From Pisolithus tinctorius (lineage: Eukaryota > Basidiomycota > Agaricomycetes > Boletales > Pisolithaceae), in NCBI GenBank assembly GCA_024663395.1, contig JANFAH010000001.1:1612001-1676000 (forward strand): 64,000 nucleotides of DNA, written 5' to 3'. The translations under genes were made by a program, and so were the position numbers. A model generated the notes under the pieces. That model was given only the letters and a program-made list of their open reading frames with translations, was not told the DNA's origin and ran no database searches. Below are positions 12,397 through 23,900 of this stretch, in pieces (within the stretch, counting starts at the first letter, position 1; every line of letters starts with the position of its first letter).

Positions 12397-13858
12397 GCCA
12401 AGATCCTGATGTGGTGACTATCGCTTGCGAGCAAAGCTCCCCTATATGACTCTGGTACTGTCGTGGCGAGATGCACCATATTCATGTGATCGGAATGTGG
12501 TCAGATGCACGAGATTTGCGTTTCTCCACCTGCAAGACACGCTGGCCAATTTGCTCTTCCTCTCATAACTGGTTACGCCCGAGTGGCGCAAGGTAAGACG
12601 TGTGATCATGGCGTTGTATCTGATGTGCCTCATCTCGTGGCGTTTCTGTCGTCGGATGTAGCGGGTTAGTATTGAACAGGCAACGTGAAATCACGAGAAA
12701 GGGATTACTTGCTACTCCTCCCCTAGGTGAGAATCGTCTGCAGGTAGAAAAAGTGCCTTCTCTGGCGGCATAGACCGCACATAGATCGGTCAGTTTACCA
12801 GGCATGCTGGGCAGCCACGTCTCGAATTTATATGCGAGGGAGAGGCTGACGTCGTTGACACACCCAAACTAATGCTATCAGCAACTTCGGTGGAAGACAC
12901 ACCCAGAGTTTGCTAAGGACAATGACTTCCAGGGAGTCGTAGACGGCAGTCGAGCAGCTGCGATTCAGTTTTAACACTTCTCATCCACAGGCCCTCCTAT
13001 TTGCCTAGGTAAAGGTTAATCAGTTCGCAGAATGCATACCTCCCGCATACACTGGTACGCATGCTCCACGAATGTGGCAAACACAACAGCGTATCAACGA
13101 GAAGCCGTACTGAATAACCTGGATACTATATAGACAACCGCTTCCGTCAGCACTACTCTTGAATAAGGGGCTGACATGGTGAGTGCGAAGTACGCAGGGA
13201 TAAGAGCCAGAACAAGAACTGGCTGTCGATCTCGAGGTAACTGGTACTACCGCCTTCTAACTTGTGACCCAAGGACCAAATCCCAAGCCAATAGCCTCAT
13301 TCGATGCAACCCCGTGCCACGTTCACTCCGTCACTGAGTTCTGCCGATCTTACCTCCAGGATTAGGGAACCTAGTGCGTTGTGTGGAACCGGTGGAACAA
13401 ACTAAACTAACAGTTATCACCCGAAGTCTGAATACATTAGCGAGCTTCGGCGGCTGATAGCATGAATAGCTGCAACACGTTGTCAAGTGCCACCAGACTT
13501 CCTCACCTGCACTAGGCCACAGGAAGCAACTCTGGCCCCGTCCAAGTTGCTGTGGTGCCTGTGAACTTACTACTCACCACTAGGGTATACATACATGGTG
13601 ATGTTTTTGTGATTATCAAGCCTGCAACACTAGTGTAAGGATTCGGTCTGACGCTGTCAACTGTATGGTTAGATGTTGCTTTCTTTATGACAGATCTATT
13701 TGGTTTCTCATTTATCTGTTTGATCCTACTTAACCTGTACTGATACTCTGACATATTTCATGCCTAGCCTCTCTTAAGAGGAGGTCGAAATTAAGACTGT
13801 AAAGAAGGTCTCAGGCTTCTGTGGTAAGAAGACTTAGTATTAACAAGCTAACCTGTAA
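12397..13858. other. spacer between two inverted elements; no gene recognised
   Basis: About 1.46 kb of sequence not repeated elsewhere in the window, flanked by the inverted termini CTACACTATGTG and CACATAGTGTAG. No ORF here shows recognisable protein motifs. At 13798-13860 a short stretch (TGTAAAGAAGGTCT joined to CAGGCTTCTGTGGTAAGAAG) resembles two separated parts of the copia LTR at 62936-63121, so the spacer may hold an LTR remnant. Otherwise I see nothing in it. Confidence 0.55.
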
Positions 13859-15149
13859 CACATAGTGTAGTCACACTTAGTCACAACACATGGGCAGCCT
13901 GTGCGCCAAAACACCAACACTTATATAGACCCCGAGACAGGCCCACCTATCATAACATGGAGAGGGTCACAGCATAAGGAGGGGCCCGTCTATGATTAGA
14001 ATACAAAGTTGGCAACATATGGACGGGCCCAGGAGTAATATCATTTATGGTGTCACAACATCTAGACAGGCCTGTTCATAATAAGCTGTACCTCTGTCGC
14101 AACATAAAGATGGGCCCATCAGTAATGTCATTTCATAATGTCACAACATATGGACAGGCCTGTCGACAGTAAGATGTACTGCTGTTGAAACATAAAGATG
14201 GGCCCATCACAAGTATCTTTTAATAGAGTCACAACGTAAGGTCAGGCCTGTCAGTAGTATTATGCAACATATGGACGGGCCCCTCCACAGTAAGGTGTAC
14301 CTCTGACGAAACATAAAGATGGGCCCGTCAGTAATCTCATGTATAGCATCACAACATATGGACAGGCCCATCAGTAGTATTATTTCTATCGTCACAACTA
14401 TGGGCGGGCCCGGCCCCAGTAAGATGTACCCTGTCGAAACATAAAGGCGGGCCCATCACTAATATCATTTAATAGAGTCACAGCATATGGACGGGCCCTT
14501 CAGTAGTATTATTTATATTGTCACAACATATGGGCGGGCCCGGCCCCAGTAAGATGTACCCTGTTGAAACATAAAGGTGGGCCCATCACTAATATCATTT
14601 AATAGAGTCACAACATATGGACGGGCCCTTCAATAGTATTATTTATATCGTCACAACATATGGATGGGCCCTTCAGTAGTATTATTTATATTGTCACAGC
14701 ATATGGATGGGCCCATCCATAGTAAGATGTACTTTGGACGAAACATAAAGATGGGCCCGTCAGTAATCTCATGTATAGCATCACAACATATGGACGGGCC
14801 CTTCAGTAGTATTATTTATATCGTCACAACATATGGGCGGGCCCAGCCCCAGTAAGATGTACCCTGTCGAAACATAAAGGCGGGCCCATCACTAATATCA
14901 TTTAATAGAGTCACAACATATGGACGGGCCCTTCAATAGTATTATTTATATCGTCACAACATGTGGACAGGCCCTTCAGTAGTATTACTTATATTGTCAC
15001 AGCATATGGACGGGCCCATCCATAGTAAGATGTACTTCAGACGAAACATAAAGACAGGCCCATCAGTAATCTCATGTATAGCATCTCAACATATGGACGG
15101 GCCCTTCAGTGGTATTATTTATATCATCACAACATATGGGCAGGCCCGG
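13859..15149 (-). repeat. terminal palindrome array, right element (outer part, inverted)
   Basis: Reverse complement of the left array from its terminus inwards: CACATAGTGTAGTCAC, then CTTATATA at 13920-13927 (inverted TATATAAG), then GGGCCC-centred units. It is interrupted by element A at a CCGG site (15146-15149) and resumes at 17002. Confidence 0.85.
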
Positions 15150-17001
15150 TGTGAGTCAAAGTGTGGAAAGGTGGTGAAAACCAACCAAAACCAACACAAA
15201 AGACAAATGTAGAGCGAGTGGTGGTGTGCCTCCACGGAACCTGGAGTGCAGAAACCTAAATGTGGGGGGGAACTTCAAGTAGAGGTGCTCCTGGCGCAAG
15301 TCGTCAACAAGTTACACAGGAGAAGATGAATGAGTGATGATTGGATGGGGGATGCTGAACAGAGTGAAGGTGTTCAGCCGAAAGGTACTTCAAGTAATGG
15401 ACTTCAAGTAAACGTGCTCCTTGCACAAGTCATTGACGAGTTACGCAGGAGTGGAGGGATGACTAAGACTGCTGACTAAGAGGAAGCTTCAGATGAATGA
15501 TGGAGGCAGATAGACTCTTCCAAATGAGCCTCAACTACCAAGTATATGAATGATGACAGATAGACCCCTTCGTGGAGTCTCAACTGTCAACGACGAGATA
15601 GGCACTGGACTGACTGCTGGACTGCTTCTGAATTGCTTCCTGATTGATTGTCGGGTAGCTAAGTACATGGGGGTTTATATACTGTGGGGGGAGCACAGCT
15701 TGTGACGGGCAAGGCACAAACACTTGGTAAGTAATGAGTAAGGACTGAGTAATCATGATGAGTAAGCAAGAAATGAAAAGTAAGCAAGCAAAGAGGATTG
15801 GTAAGTATTGGCAATAAACGAGTCAAGGATAGTCAAAATATCACAAAATGAGTCAAATAGAATCAGAAACTGAGTAAGCGCACTGATATCACATTAGGGG
15901 GTGGCGATGCAAGTTAGATCTCGGCAGAGACATCTCTAGATCCAAAGATGGCATGACAGATGGACAGTGTTTCCAGATGGGGAAGTATTAATTCCAGAAT
16001 TGAAGGGCATGAGTCAGGCATCAAAGGGGGCTAAGGTGTTGGGGGTCTGTGGGGCAATGAGAGCATACGCGACCGCATCTCCCACCCTTCCATCCTCTCA
16101 GCGAAGTTAACAAAGACTTCATGAACAGGGCTCTGATGGAGGAGGAGGAGAAGGGGGGACGTCTTCTGCTGGATCTTGCAGTAGGAAGGCAAGATGCATG
16201 TCATACTCGTCATGAATGCGATCAGGGAGGCTGGAGGACAGTAGATTATACTGCAGCTGTCGCAATGCGGGAAGAATGATGGATGAGACTGGAATAAAGA
16301 CGGTGCAGGGAGCAGGGAGGAACGATCCATATGCTTCATCAAGAGGGGAGACTGAAACGACCACATAAGACCTTTCTAACCGAGTGACAGACCTGAGGCA
16401 ACCAAAGAATGTCCTTCTGGAAGTCATACTGACAAGGAGAACACGCTGACCAAGCTGCATGGGATGGAATGGGGCTGACAATGACGGGATGAACCAGGGG
16501 GCTTCAGGATGGAAGCTGGTGGGAACGCCTGGCAGATATACGTAGCCATTGTCTCTGGCAAATGAGACAAGTGAGATGATCGACAAAGAGGTGGCCATGA
16601 TTGATGGACTTAGTGAAATGAGTGTCTGATGGATGGAGTGCTGTAGAAACGTGCAGGGTGCGAGGATCCTCTCCAAATTTGGAAGGAAGAATCGTGGGGC
16701 TGAGCACTTTAAGCGAGCATGCGAACCGAGTTGATATCTTTGGAAATGGTGGAGATACGACGAAAACCGGAATGCTGTACACAGGCGCTAAAAATCTTTA
16801 ATGTGCGCTTAACTCGCTTCCTCTCTTCTCTTTAGCACTGATGACTCGTTCTTGTGCGAAGGATGACTGTTAACATCCAACAGTCTTTCTACGCATGAGG
16901 CCTTTAGTCTTCATCTGCATGCATGGGCATTGCGCGCAACTCATCAACGAGTTAGGCAGAGTCAGCTGTAACCATGTCCACAACACCTTTGGTGTGTGAC
17001 A
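15150..17001 (-). mobile_element. 1852-bp TG...CA element, copy A (probable solo LTR)
   Basis: Starts TGTGAGTCAAAGTGTGG and ends GTGTGTGACA, flanked by the 4-bp duplication CCGG (15146-15149 and 17002-17005). Copies C and D have the same length, 1852 bp. Read on the minus strand it begins TGTCACACACC and holds a TATATAAA box (about 15672-15683 on the plus strand as TTTATATA) with about 530 nt after it, which fits U3-R-U5 of a long LTR. A motif around GACGAGTTACGCAGGAG is repeated inside. No internal retroelement region accompanies any copy, hence probable solo LTR; a nonautonomous DNA element is the alternative. Confidence 0.75.
16119..16598 (-). CDS. ORF inside 1852-bp element copy A, unknown protein
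   Basis: Open frame of 159 codons from an ATG (MATSLSIISLVSFARDNGY) to a stop at 16119, and open a further 26 codons upstream. It ends proline-rich (PPSPPPPSEP). The same frame is open in copy C (29229-29708) but interrupted in copies B and D. I recognise no family. It may be a real U3-encoded protein or simply a frame that stays open because the copies are young. The gene is uncertain. Confidence 0.3.
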   Translation of the reverse strand: MATSLSIISLVSFARDNGYVYLPGVPTSFHPEAPWFIPSLSAPFHPMQLGQRVLLVSMTSRRTFFGCLRSVTRLERSYVVVSVSPLDEAYGSFLPAPCTVFIPVSSIILPALRQLQYNLLSSSLPDRIHDEYDMHLAFLLQDPAEDVPPSPPPPSEPCS

Positions 17002-17711
17002 CCGGCCCCAGTAAGATGTACCCTGTCGAAACATAAAGACAGGCCCATCACTAGTATCATTTAATAGAGTCACAACATATGGACGGGCCCTTCAGTAATA
17101 CTATTTATATTGTCACATCATATGGACGGGCCCCTCAGTAGTATCATGTATATCGTCACAACAAATGGACAGGCCCGGCCCCAGTAAGATGTACCCTGTC
17201 AAAACATAAAGACGGGCCCTTCAGTTGTATTATTTACATTGTCACAGCATATGGGTGGGCCCGTCCACAGTAAGATGTACCTCTGATGAAACATAAAGAT
17301 GGGCCTTCAGTAGTATCATGTATATCATCACAACAAATGGACGGGCCCATCTAGCCAGATGCACCCCTGTCAAAACATAAGGACGGGTCCATGTATGGTA
17401 TTCTTAGGCAGCAGAAAGGGAGATCCAAGCTATCTACATAAGGATGGCCCGTGTAAGGCATTCTCAGGCAGCAGAAAGGGAGATCAAAGGGATCTACATA
17501 AGGACGGGCTCATCCATGGTATTCTCAGGCAGCAGATAAGGGAAAACAAAAACCGGTGTTACAACATAAGACAGGCCGATCTGTCCATCGCAGGATTACA
17601 AACCCTTGGCACTGCATAAGGTGGGCAAATCCGTTGTATCATTGATAGCTCACCGCAAATGGATGGGCCTATCCATATTGGGTTATCCCCCTGTCACAAT
17701 ATAAGACGGGC
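17002..17711 (-). repeat. terminal palindrome array, right element (inner part)
   Basis: Continuation of the inverted array after element A, with GGGCCC-centred units ending at the GGGCCC of 17707-17711. It includes the diverged section with CAGCAGAAAGGGAGATC repeats at about 17400-17520, which mirrors 10030-10180 of the left element. Confidence 0.8.
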
Positions 17712-18132
17712 CCAGGAAGACAAGAAATGAAGAAAGGGGAACCTCTCGCACTATGAAGTATCTGAATTTCCCACTATAAATTGTGTTTCATGTTGGACAA
17801 TTTGTCTATTCAGTTGGAATCTCAGGTGCTGGTCTATGTAGCCACGAGCCAGGACTCCGCCATTGGAGCAGACGGGAAACACACAAAACAAATGGCAATG
17901 CTATTCAGAACAACACATAATATTTTTATCTGAGTCTCTGCTTCATATATGCATCCAGGATTATGGACTTGTACCAGTATTGCCGTCATGCCGTGGGAAT
18001 CATTCATAGGCGGGATAAAAAGTGTGACATCCGCATATCTCATTGTCCGTCTTTCACTTCTGACTCTTCCTCTCTCCAATCACCATCACCACTCTCACCG
18101 TCGAATTACCTCATCGTCTCATCATCAGAAAC
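17712..18132. promoter_or_regulatory. upstream region of the right Zn2Cys6 gene
   Basis: Noncoding gap mirroring 9438-9857 of the left copy. It lies between the array and the ATG at 18133; promoter role inferred from position. Confidence 0.4.
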
Positions 18133-19340
18133 ATGTCGTCATCATCGTCTCACAAGCTCTTCAAGAAATCGCCTGAGCTCAATGCTGCAGCCAACTGCAT
18201 TCTTCAAATTTATTTCAAGGATATTGTGGAAAGCAGCAAGCTGGGACAGGCAGACAAGATTGCGAAGTGGAGAGGTGCCATCAAGGCGATAAACAATGAA
18301 CTAGTGCATCATAGCCTCATCACACTTTTTCACTAACTGATGTATTCAGGACTCTGTACACGACCTCATTGCTAGGATGGATGAGATTCCGATGACCCTC
18401 ATCGGCATCGACATGTTCTTAAAGTGGCATGAAGACCTCGGCTCGATCAACCACCCGTGGCCTGAGTGGAAGACTGCCCTAGCCCCTTCCAAAACCGACG
18501 TCGCCAACCACAAGTGGCTCGACATCGTCGAGCGTCGATACGACTACCACTGGTTGGGCCTCCCTATGCCCCATGTGGTGCCAACACCAACACCACCTGC
18601 TCAAGAGACCGAAATGCCTACGAGTGACAAAGGGAAACAGAAAGCGACCGAGGTGGAGGTGGAGCAAATGATAGCGGAGGGCTTGCACAGGATGGTGGTG
18701 GACGATGAGGGTGAAGAGGAGGTGCCAGAGAAGGAGGATGAGGAGGAAGAACCAGTACGAGGCAGGGAGAAGTGCCAAGCTGCTGCAAAAACGATGACCC
18801 GTCGATCCAGCTGTCGATCCCATGCTACGAAGGCAACAGCGGAAACCAACGATGAAGACGATGTTTCCGCTCAAGGCCAATTGAAACACAAGCCTTGTCC
18901 ACCGTCAGACGGACTATACGGTCGCGCTGCCTTAGCTTTCAGAAGGACACCTTCCCCTGACCCCAAATCCTGCGAGTCATGCCGCAGACACAAGGTCCAA
19001 TGCTACAGGAACCCCGGGAAGTCCTGCTTCCTGTGCGATGGTTGCAAGATTCGATGCAACCATGCCAAAGGCAGCACTACCGCTCCAACTCGACGGAATC
19101 CATCGCAAACCAGGGGGAAAAAGCGAGCTCAAAGTCTGTCCCCGACGATGGAGGCCCAAGAACCCCAAAGCCCAGTGGAACGTCCCCAAAAGCGACACGT
19201 TTCGATGGCTTCCAAAGCCATTGATACTGGGGTTGGGCCCTCCAACCAGGGAAAGACAATCCCCGAGGGATCTTCACTCAGTACGTTTCCAATTTCATGT
19301 ATTTACCGCTGACTCAAATTTTATTCAGAGATTCGTATTC

Positions 19341-19792
19341 TGTTATGTTTCACCCCTAACTTTTCTCTTTTCACTGAACGTTTACCTTGCTTTTGATCCG
19401 TTGGACATGATTTCCTTTTCGAGCCATCTTCTCTCTGATCTGACAGCTCTCTATTTCCACCACTAGCGTTACTTGCTCGTTACATGCTTAGGACATGTGT
19501 CATCATTGTTCAACCAATGGCGTAGTTACCTCACATACATGAGGATGCCTCATGGTCCTCCTCTTGTAGTATTTAGACCACTGGCTCAAGTCCTGGAAAC
19601 CCAGACTTGAGCTGCTCAATCATATGCAGTGTTCTCAGAACTTCACCCTCAGTGTCCCTCACAAGGACCACTCTTACAGGTGTTGCCTTAAATCCTCTGT
19701 CGTTTACAAAGGTTACTGCAGCCGTTGCCCAGTAGAAACCTTAGTCTGTGATTCAAGCTCTCCCTACATCTTGACTTCGGTCGAGTGTAACA
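19341..19792 (+). repeat. 5' LTR of gypsy1
   Basis: 452 bp, TGTTATGTTTCACCCC...GAGTGTAACA. It pairs with 26563-27014; the differences I noticed are single-base transitions. The 295 bp after it (19793-20087) are the untranslated leader; no primer-binding site could be assigned. Confidence 0.9.
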
Positions 19793-20087
19793 AAAGCTCA
19801 AGTCTACAGCCTTTGTCCGAACGGTCACTGCTTAGTGCACCACCACAAACCACCGAAACAACTGACGTTGGGCGCCGTTGTGACCCACTCGTGAAGAATC
19901 ATCATCTGACAAAGAACAGGAGAGCACTGTCACTGACACCTCCTCCAATGAACCCAAACAACCGGATAGAGGCTTTACCTCTGGTATCCTCTCGAACCTT
20001 TTTACTCAGTCCCTCGCTTCACTCAGTACTCCAATCCCACCGGTACCCGCCACACTTCCTACACCCCTGACCCCACCACAGAATACG

Positions 20088-20990
20088 ATGTCTGGTTCAT
20101 TGTCGAAGGGAATGACTGCCACCACTGGAGTCAAACCCACCGAATTGAAGATTGGTGCTCCCTCTGATTTTGATGGAGACCAGAAGAATGCCATGAGCTG
20201 GCTGTACTCCGTACAGACCTACCTCTTGGTCAATGAAGAATTGTACGACACGGACACCAAGAAGGTGGTCTACGTCCTGTCGTACATGAAGAGGGGTGTC
20301 GCCCATTCCTGGGCTGCCACCTACTAAAAGATAGCTCTGGAAAAAGCCAATCCGAGCTTTGGAACCTTCACCGACTTCATGAAGAATTTTAAGGAGTCAT
20401 TCACCTCCGCCAACACCACAGGAACCGCAATCACCAAATTGCGTACCCTAAAACAGAAAGAATTGGTTGAACAATATATCACCGATTTCCAAACTGCCGC
20501 AGCTGACTCAACCATCATGGAAGATGTCGCCTTGATCGAGTTCTTCTCCCAAGGACTCAAACCTTTAATCACAAACAGAATCCACATGATGGAAACCACT
20601 CCCACCAAGATCACTGAGTGGTACACCCAGGCACAGAAGTTCGATGCAAAGTGGAGAAAGGTAAACGAATTCTCCACAAGAAAAGAAAAGAAAACGTTCC
20701 ACCCAGGGAACAATTTTGCCGAGGAAAAAGATCCAAACGCTATGGACATGGATGGAGTGAAACTCTCCAAAGAAGAATGAGACCGTCACATCAAGGAAGG
20801 AAGATGTTTCAGTTGCGGAAACAAGGGACACCTCTCTCGGGAATGTCCAGATAAAGGGAAAACCCCCCAGAAGAAAGTAAAGAAAATCCACAAAATTGTG
20901 GAAGTAGAGGAAAGCAATGATGAAGAAAAAGTCGCTGGCCCATCCATCGCTCTGGTAAACATCGCTAGAGCTCTTGGGAAGGGTTTTTGA
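20088..20990 (+). pseudogene. gypsy1 gag, two in-frame stops
   Basis: One reading frame from the ATG at 20088 to a TGA at 20988-20990, interrupted by TAA at 20325 and TGA at 20778. It encodes a capsid-like region (AMSWLYSVQTYL, FMKNFKESF, KITEWYTQAQKFDAKW) and a CCHC zinc knuckle (CFSCGNKGHLSRECP) near the C-terminus. The second stop fits a CGA to TGA change. The last bases before the terminal stop form a G GGT TTT heptamer (20981-20987), suited to a -1 shift into pol. Confidence 0.85.
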
Positions 20991-23900
20991 ATGGGAACTC
21001 TGAGTTGATGCCAGATGTTCCCCAAACTAAGGACAGTCTAGTTTCTGTTGCACCTGTACTTGTAACATCTACACCCAAACATACTATGCAGATCCCCATT
21101 TCCCTTTATGCATCAGAAACTACCCTGAAAGTCGTCAACACTACTGCTCTGGTCGACTCTGGAGCAGAAATTTCCTGCGTTGACTGGGGCTTTCTGTGAA
21201 AGCACCGAATCCCCACTCAGCGCCTCGCCAAACCCATCCTTGCCAAGAATGCCGATGGAACCCAGAATTCTAAAGGAAGAATATTGTTTTCTGCCACCCT
21301 CTACTTCAAAATTAAAGGACTCATCCATCAGTCCTTTTTCCATGTCATCAATTGTGGAACAGAAAACGTCATCCTGGGTCTCCCCTGGCTCCAAGAGAAC
21401 AACCCTGTTGTAGATTGGAGGATGGGCACGTTATCTATCGATGAGAAAACTGATAGATCAAAGGAATTAAGATGCAACGTCTCTTCTGTTGCCGTTGAAG
21501 AACCAACCATGAACCTTGTGTTCCCCGCTGAGAAGAAAGGGATAAACAAGTTCATGGACTATGAAGAACCAGAAGACGAAACCATCCGTGCACACTTCAT
21601 GATGTCGGTTGGTAAACTCGTAGAAGAAGCCAAGAAGATTAATCCCAATAATAGTCTTCTTCGAAAAATCACCATGGCTACAGAGTTAGCCCAAGAAGAA
21701 CACAAGAAGAAACCGAAGGCTGTCCTCCCTGAAGAGTACAAGGACTTTGCCTCGGTTTTCGAGAAACCATCCAATGGGGTTTTACCCCCATCACGACCAT
21801 ACGACCATGCCATAAACCTTGTAGAGGACTTTGTCCCCAAGGTGGCCAAGGCATACCCACTCTCTCCCTCTGAACAAGAGTCTGCAGAGAAGTTTATTGA
21901 AGAAAACCTTCGAGAAGGAAAGATTCGCCCCTTGAAGTCTCCCCAAGCCGCCCCCTTCTTCTTCATAGGAAAGAAAGATGGCTCCTTACACCCCTGCCAA
22001 GACTACAGGTACCTGAACAAGAATATGGTGAAGGATGCATACCCCCTTCCCCTCATTTTGGATCTCGTAGACAGGTTGAAAGGAGCCTCTATCTTCACGA
22101 AGATGGATGTCAGATCTGGCTACAACAATGTTCGGATCAAGGAAGGAGACCAATGGAAAGCTGTGTTCATCACGCACAAAGGACTCTTCGAACCAACCGT
22201 CATGTTCTTCGGGTTGTGCAATTCCCCTGCCACCTTCCAGTGATTCATGAACGACTCTTTCAGAGATATGATCGCCGAAGGATGGTTGGTCATCTATATG
22301 GATGATCTCCTCATCTTCTCTACCGACCCCAAAGAACATGAATGAAGAACCCACCGCGTCCTTGAAAGAATGAGAGAGCTTTTCCTCCCCCTAAAATTGG
22401 AAAAATGTCAGTTTGATCTGACCAAGGTAGAATATCTCGGAATGATCATCAAGGAAAACACTGTCGCCATGGATCCCATTAAAGTCCAAGGCATTGCTGA
22501 ATGGCCTACCCCAAGGAAGGTCAAAGATGTGCGATCCTTTTTAGGATTCACAAATTTCTATAGGAGATTCATCCCCTATTACTCCGACATCGCCCGACCC
22601 CTGATCGACCTGACCAAGAAAACGGTCGCTTGGGAGTGGTCAAAGAAGTGCCAAACTGCCTTTGAACTCCTGAAAAGGATATTCATGGCACAACCAACCC
22701 TCCGAATGCCTGACGTTTCTTGGCCATTTGCAATCTCTACTGACGCATCCAAGTATGCAACCGGAGGTATTCTCCTCCAAGAAGACTCAAATGGTCAATG
22801 GCAACCTTGTGCCTTTATCTCTCAGTCGTTTAATCCAGCAGAGAGAAATTACAACATCTTTGACAGAGAATTGCTAGGGGTTATACGAGGTTTGAAGACA
22901 TGGAGACACTATCTCTGTCATGGCCATGACACCAGCGTAAGCCCCTAACACCTACTCTGCCCTCCTCCGACGTGTTCCTGCACTTCTCCGCCATCTTCCA
23001 ACATGTTCCCGTGCTTCTCCGCCCTCCTCCGACATGTTCCCACGCTCCTCCGACCCTCCTGACACATCTCCACACCTCTCCGAGGTCCCCTGTCCATGTT
23101 CTGACCAACTCCGCTGAACTCTGCCCTAAGGTTGGTCACGTGGGCTGTCGGACTTGTGGCCCTGCATTCTAGATAGGGTTCCGCCCTCATGTCGGTTTTC
23201 TCCATTCTTCCGCTCCTTCGGTATTTACCCTCTCTTCCTCATTGTAGTAGTTTCCTTGTCTCAGTTAAGGTCCCCGTCATCCCTACCCTCTATCCCTTGT
23301 GTCGGAAGGACTCTAACCCACTATACACTTATTGGTTTACATTCCGTACTGCACCGCCCTTGACCTACATCGTATATAAGGCCACGTAGTACTCCGATGT
23401 AATCAGTATGAATATCGAATAAAGTCCCCACCTTTGACTCCCTCTCAGTCCCCTCCGGAGTTTCGTCTCCACTTCCTCTGAGTCTGCTCCACCTCTGAAA
23501 TACAAGGGCTGAGCTCGCGCAAGGGGGCAGCGCACTAGCTGAACCCAATGCCCTCTCATCCAACCTCCGACCTCTGACCTCAGCCTCCGAAACCTCCCTT
23601 CATACCCCTCCGCTCACTGTTCGTCGAATATCTTGCCACCCAGTGGTCGGATTCGCTTCAGACTTCGACCGCTGTACTCCGCAGCCCAACCCGCTCCAAC
23701 TCCGCCCTAAGAAGGAGCCAGGGGTGTTGTCCGACTTTGACAATCTCCATGGCTCCCCGTTCCCAGTTAGGGTCTTCACAGACCATAAAAACCTGACATA
23801 CTTCAAGGCACCACAGAACCTGAACTGCCACCATGCCCGCTGGCTCCTCGACCTCGCAGACTTCGATCTGCAGTTAGAACACGTCCCAGGCAAAGACCTG

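Noticed and set aside
12403..13858. Host gene in the spacer
   Set aside because: The longest frames (for example 13512-13754 and 12442-12805, minus) lack motifs, plausible introns or composition typical of genes.
13798..13860. Complete 63-bp TG...CA mini-LTR
   Set aside because: It matches two separated parts of the copia LTR but lacks convincing flanking duplications; treated as a remnant only.
10278..15212. Short ORFs inside the GGGCCC arrays
   Set aside because: They translate the tandem repeats in several frames (GPSICC and MDGPI-like phrases) and have no independent protein features.
15150..17001. 1852-bp element as part of a complete LTR retrotransposon in this window
   Set aside because: No two copies in direct orientation flank a retroelement interior; each copy has its own 4-bp duplication.
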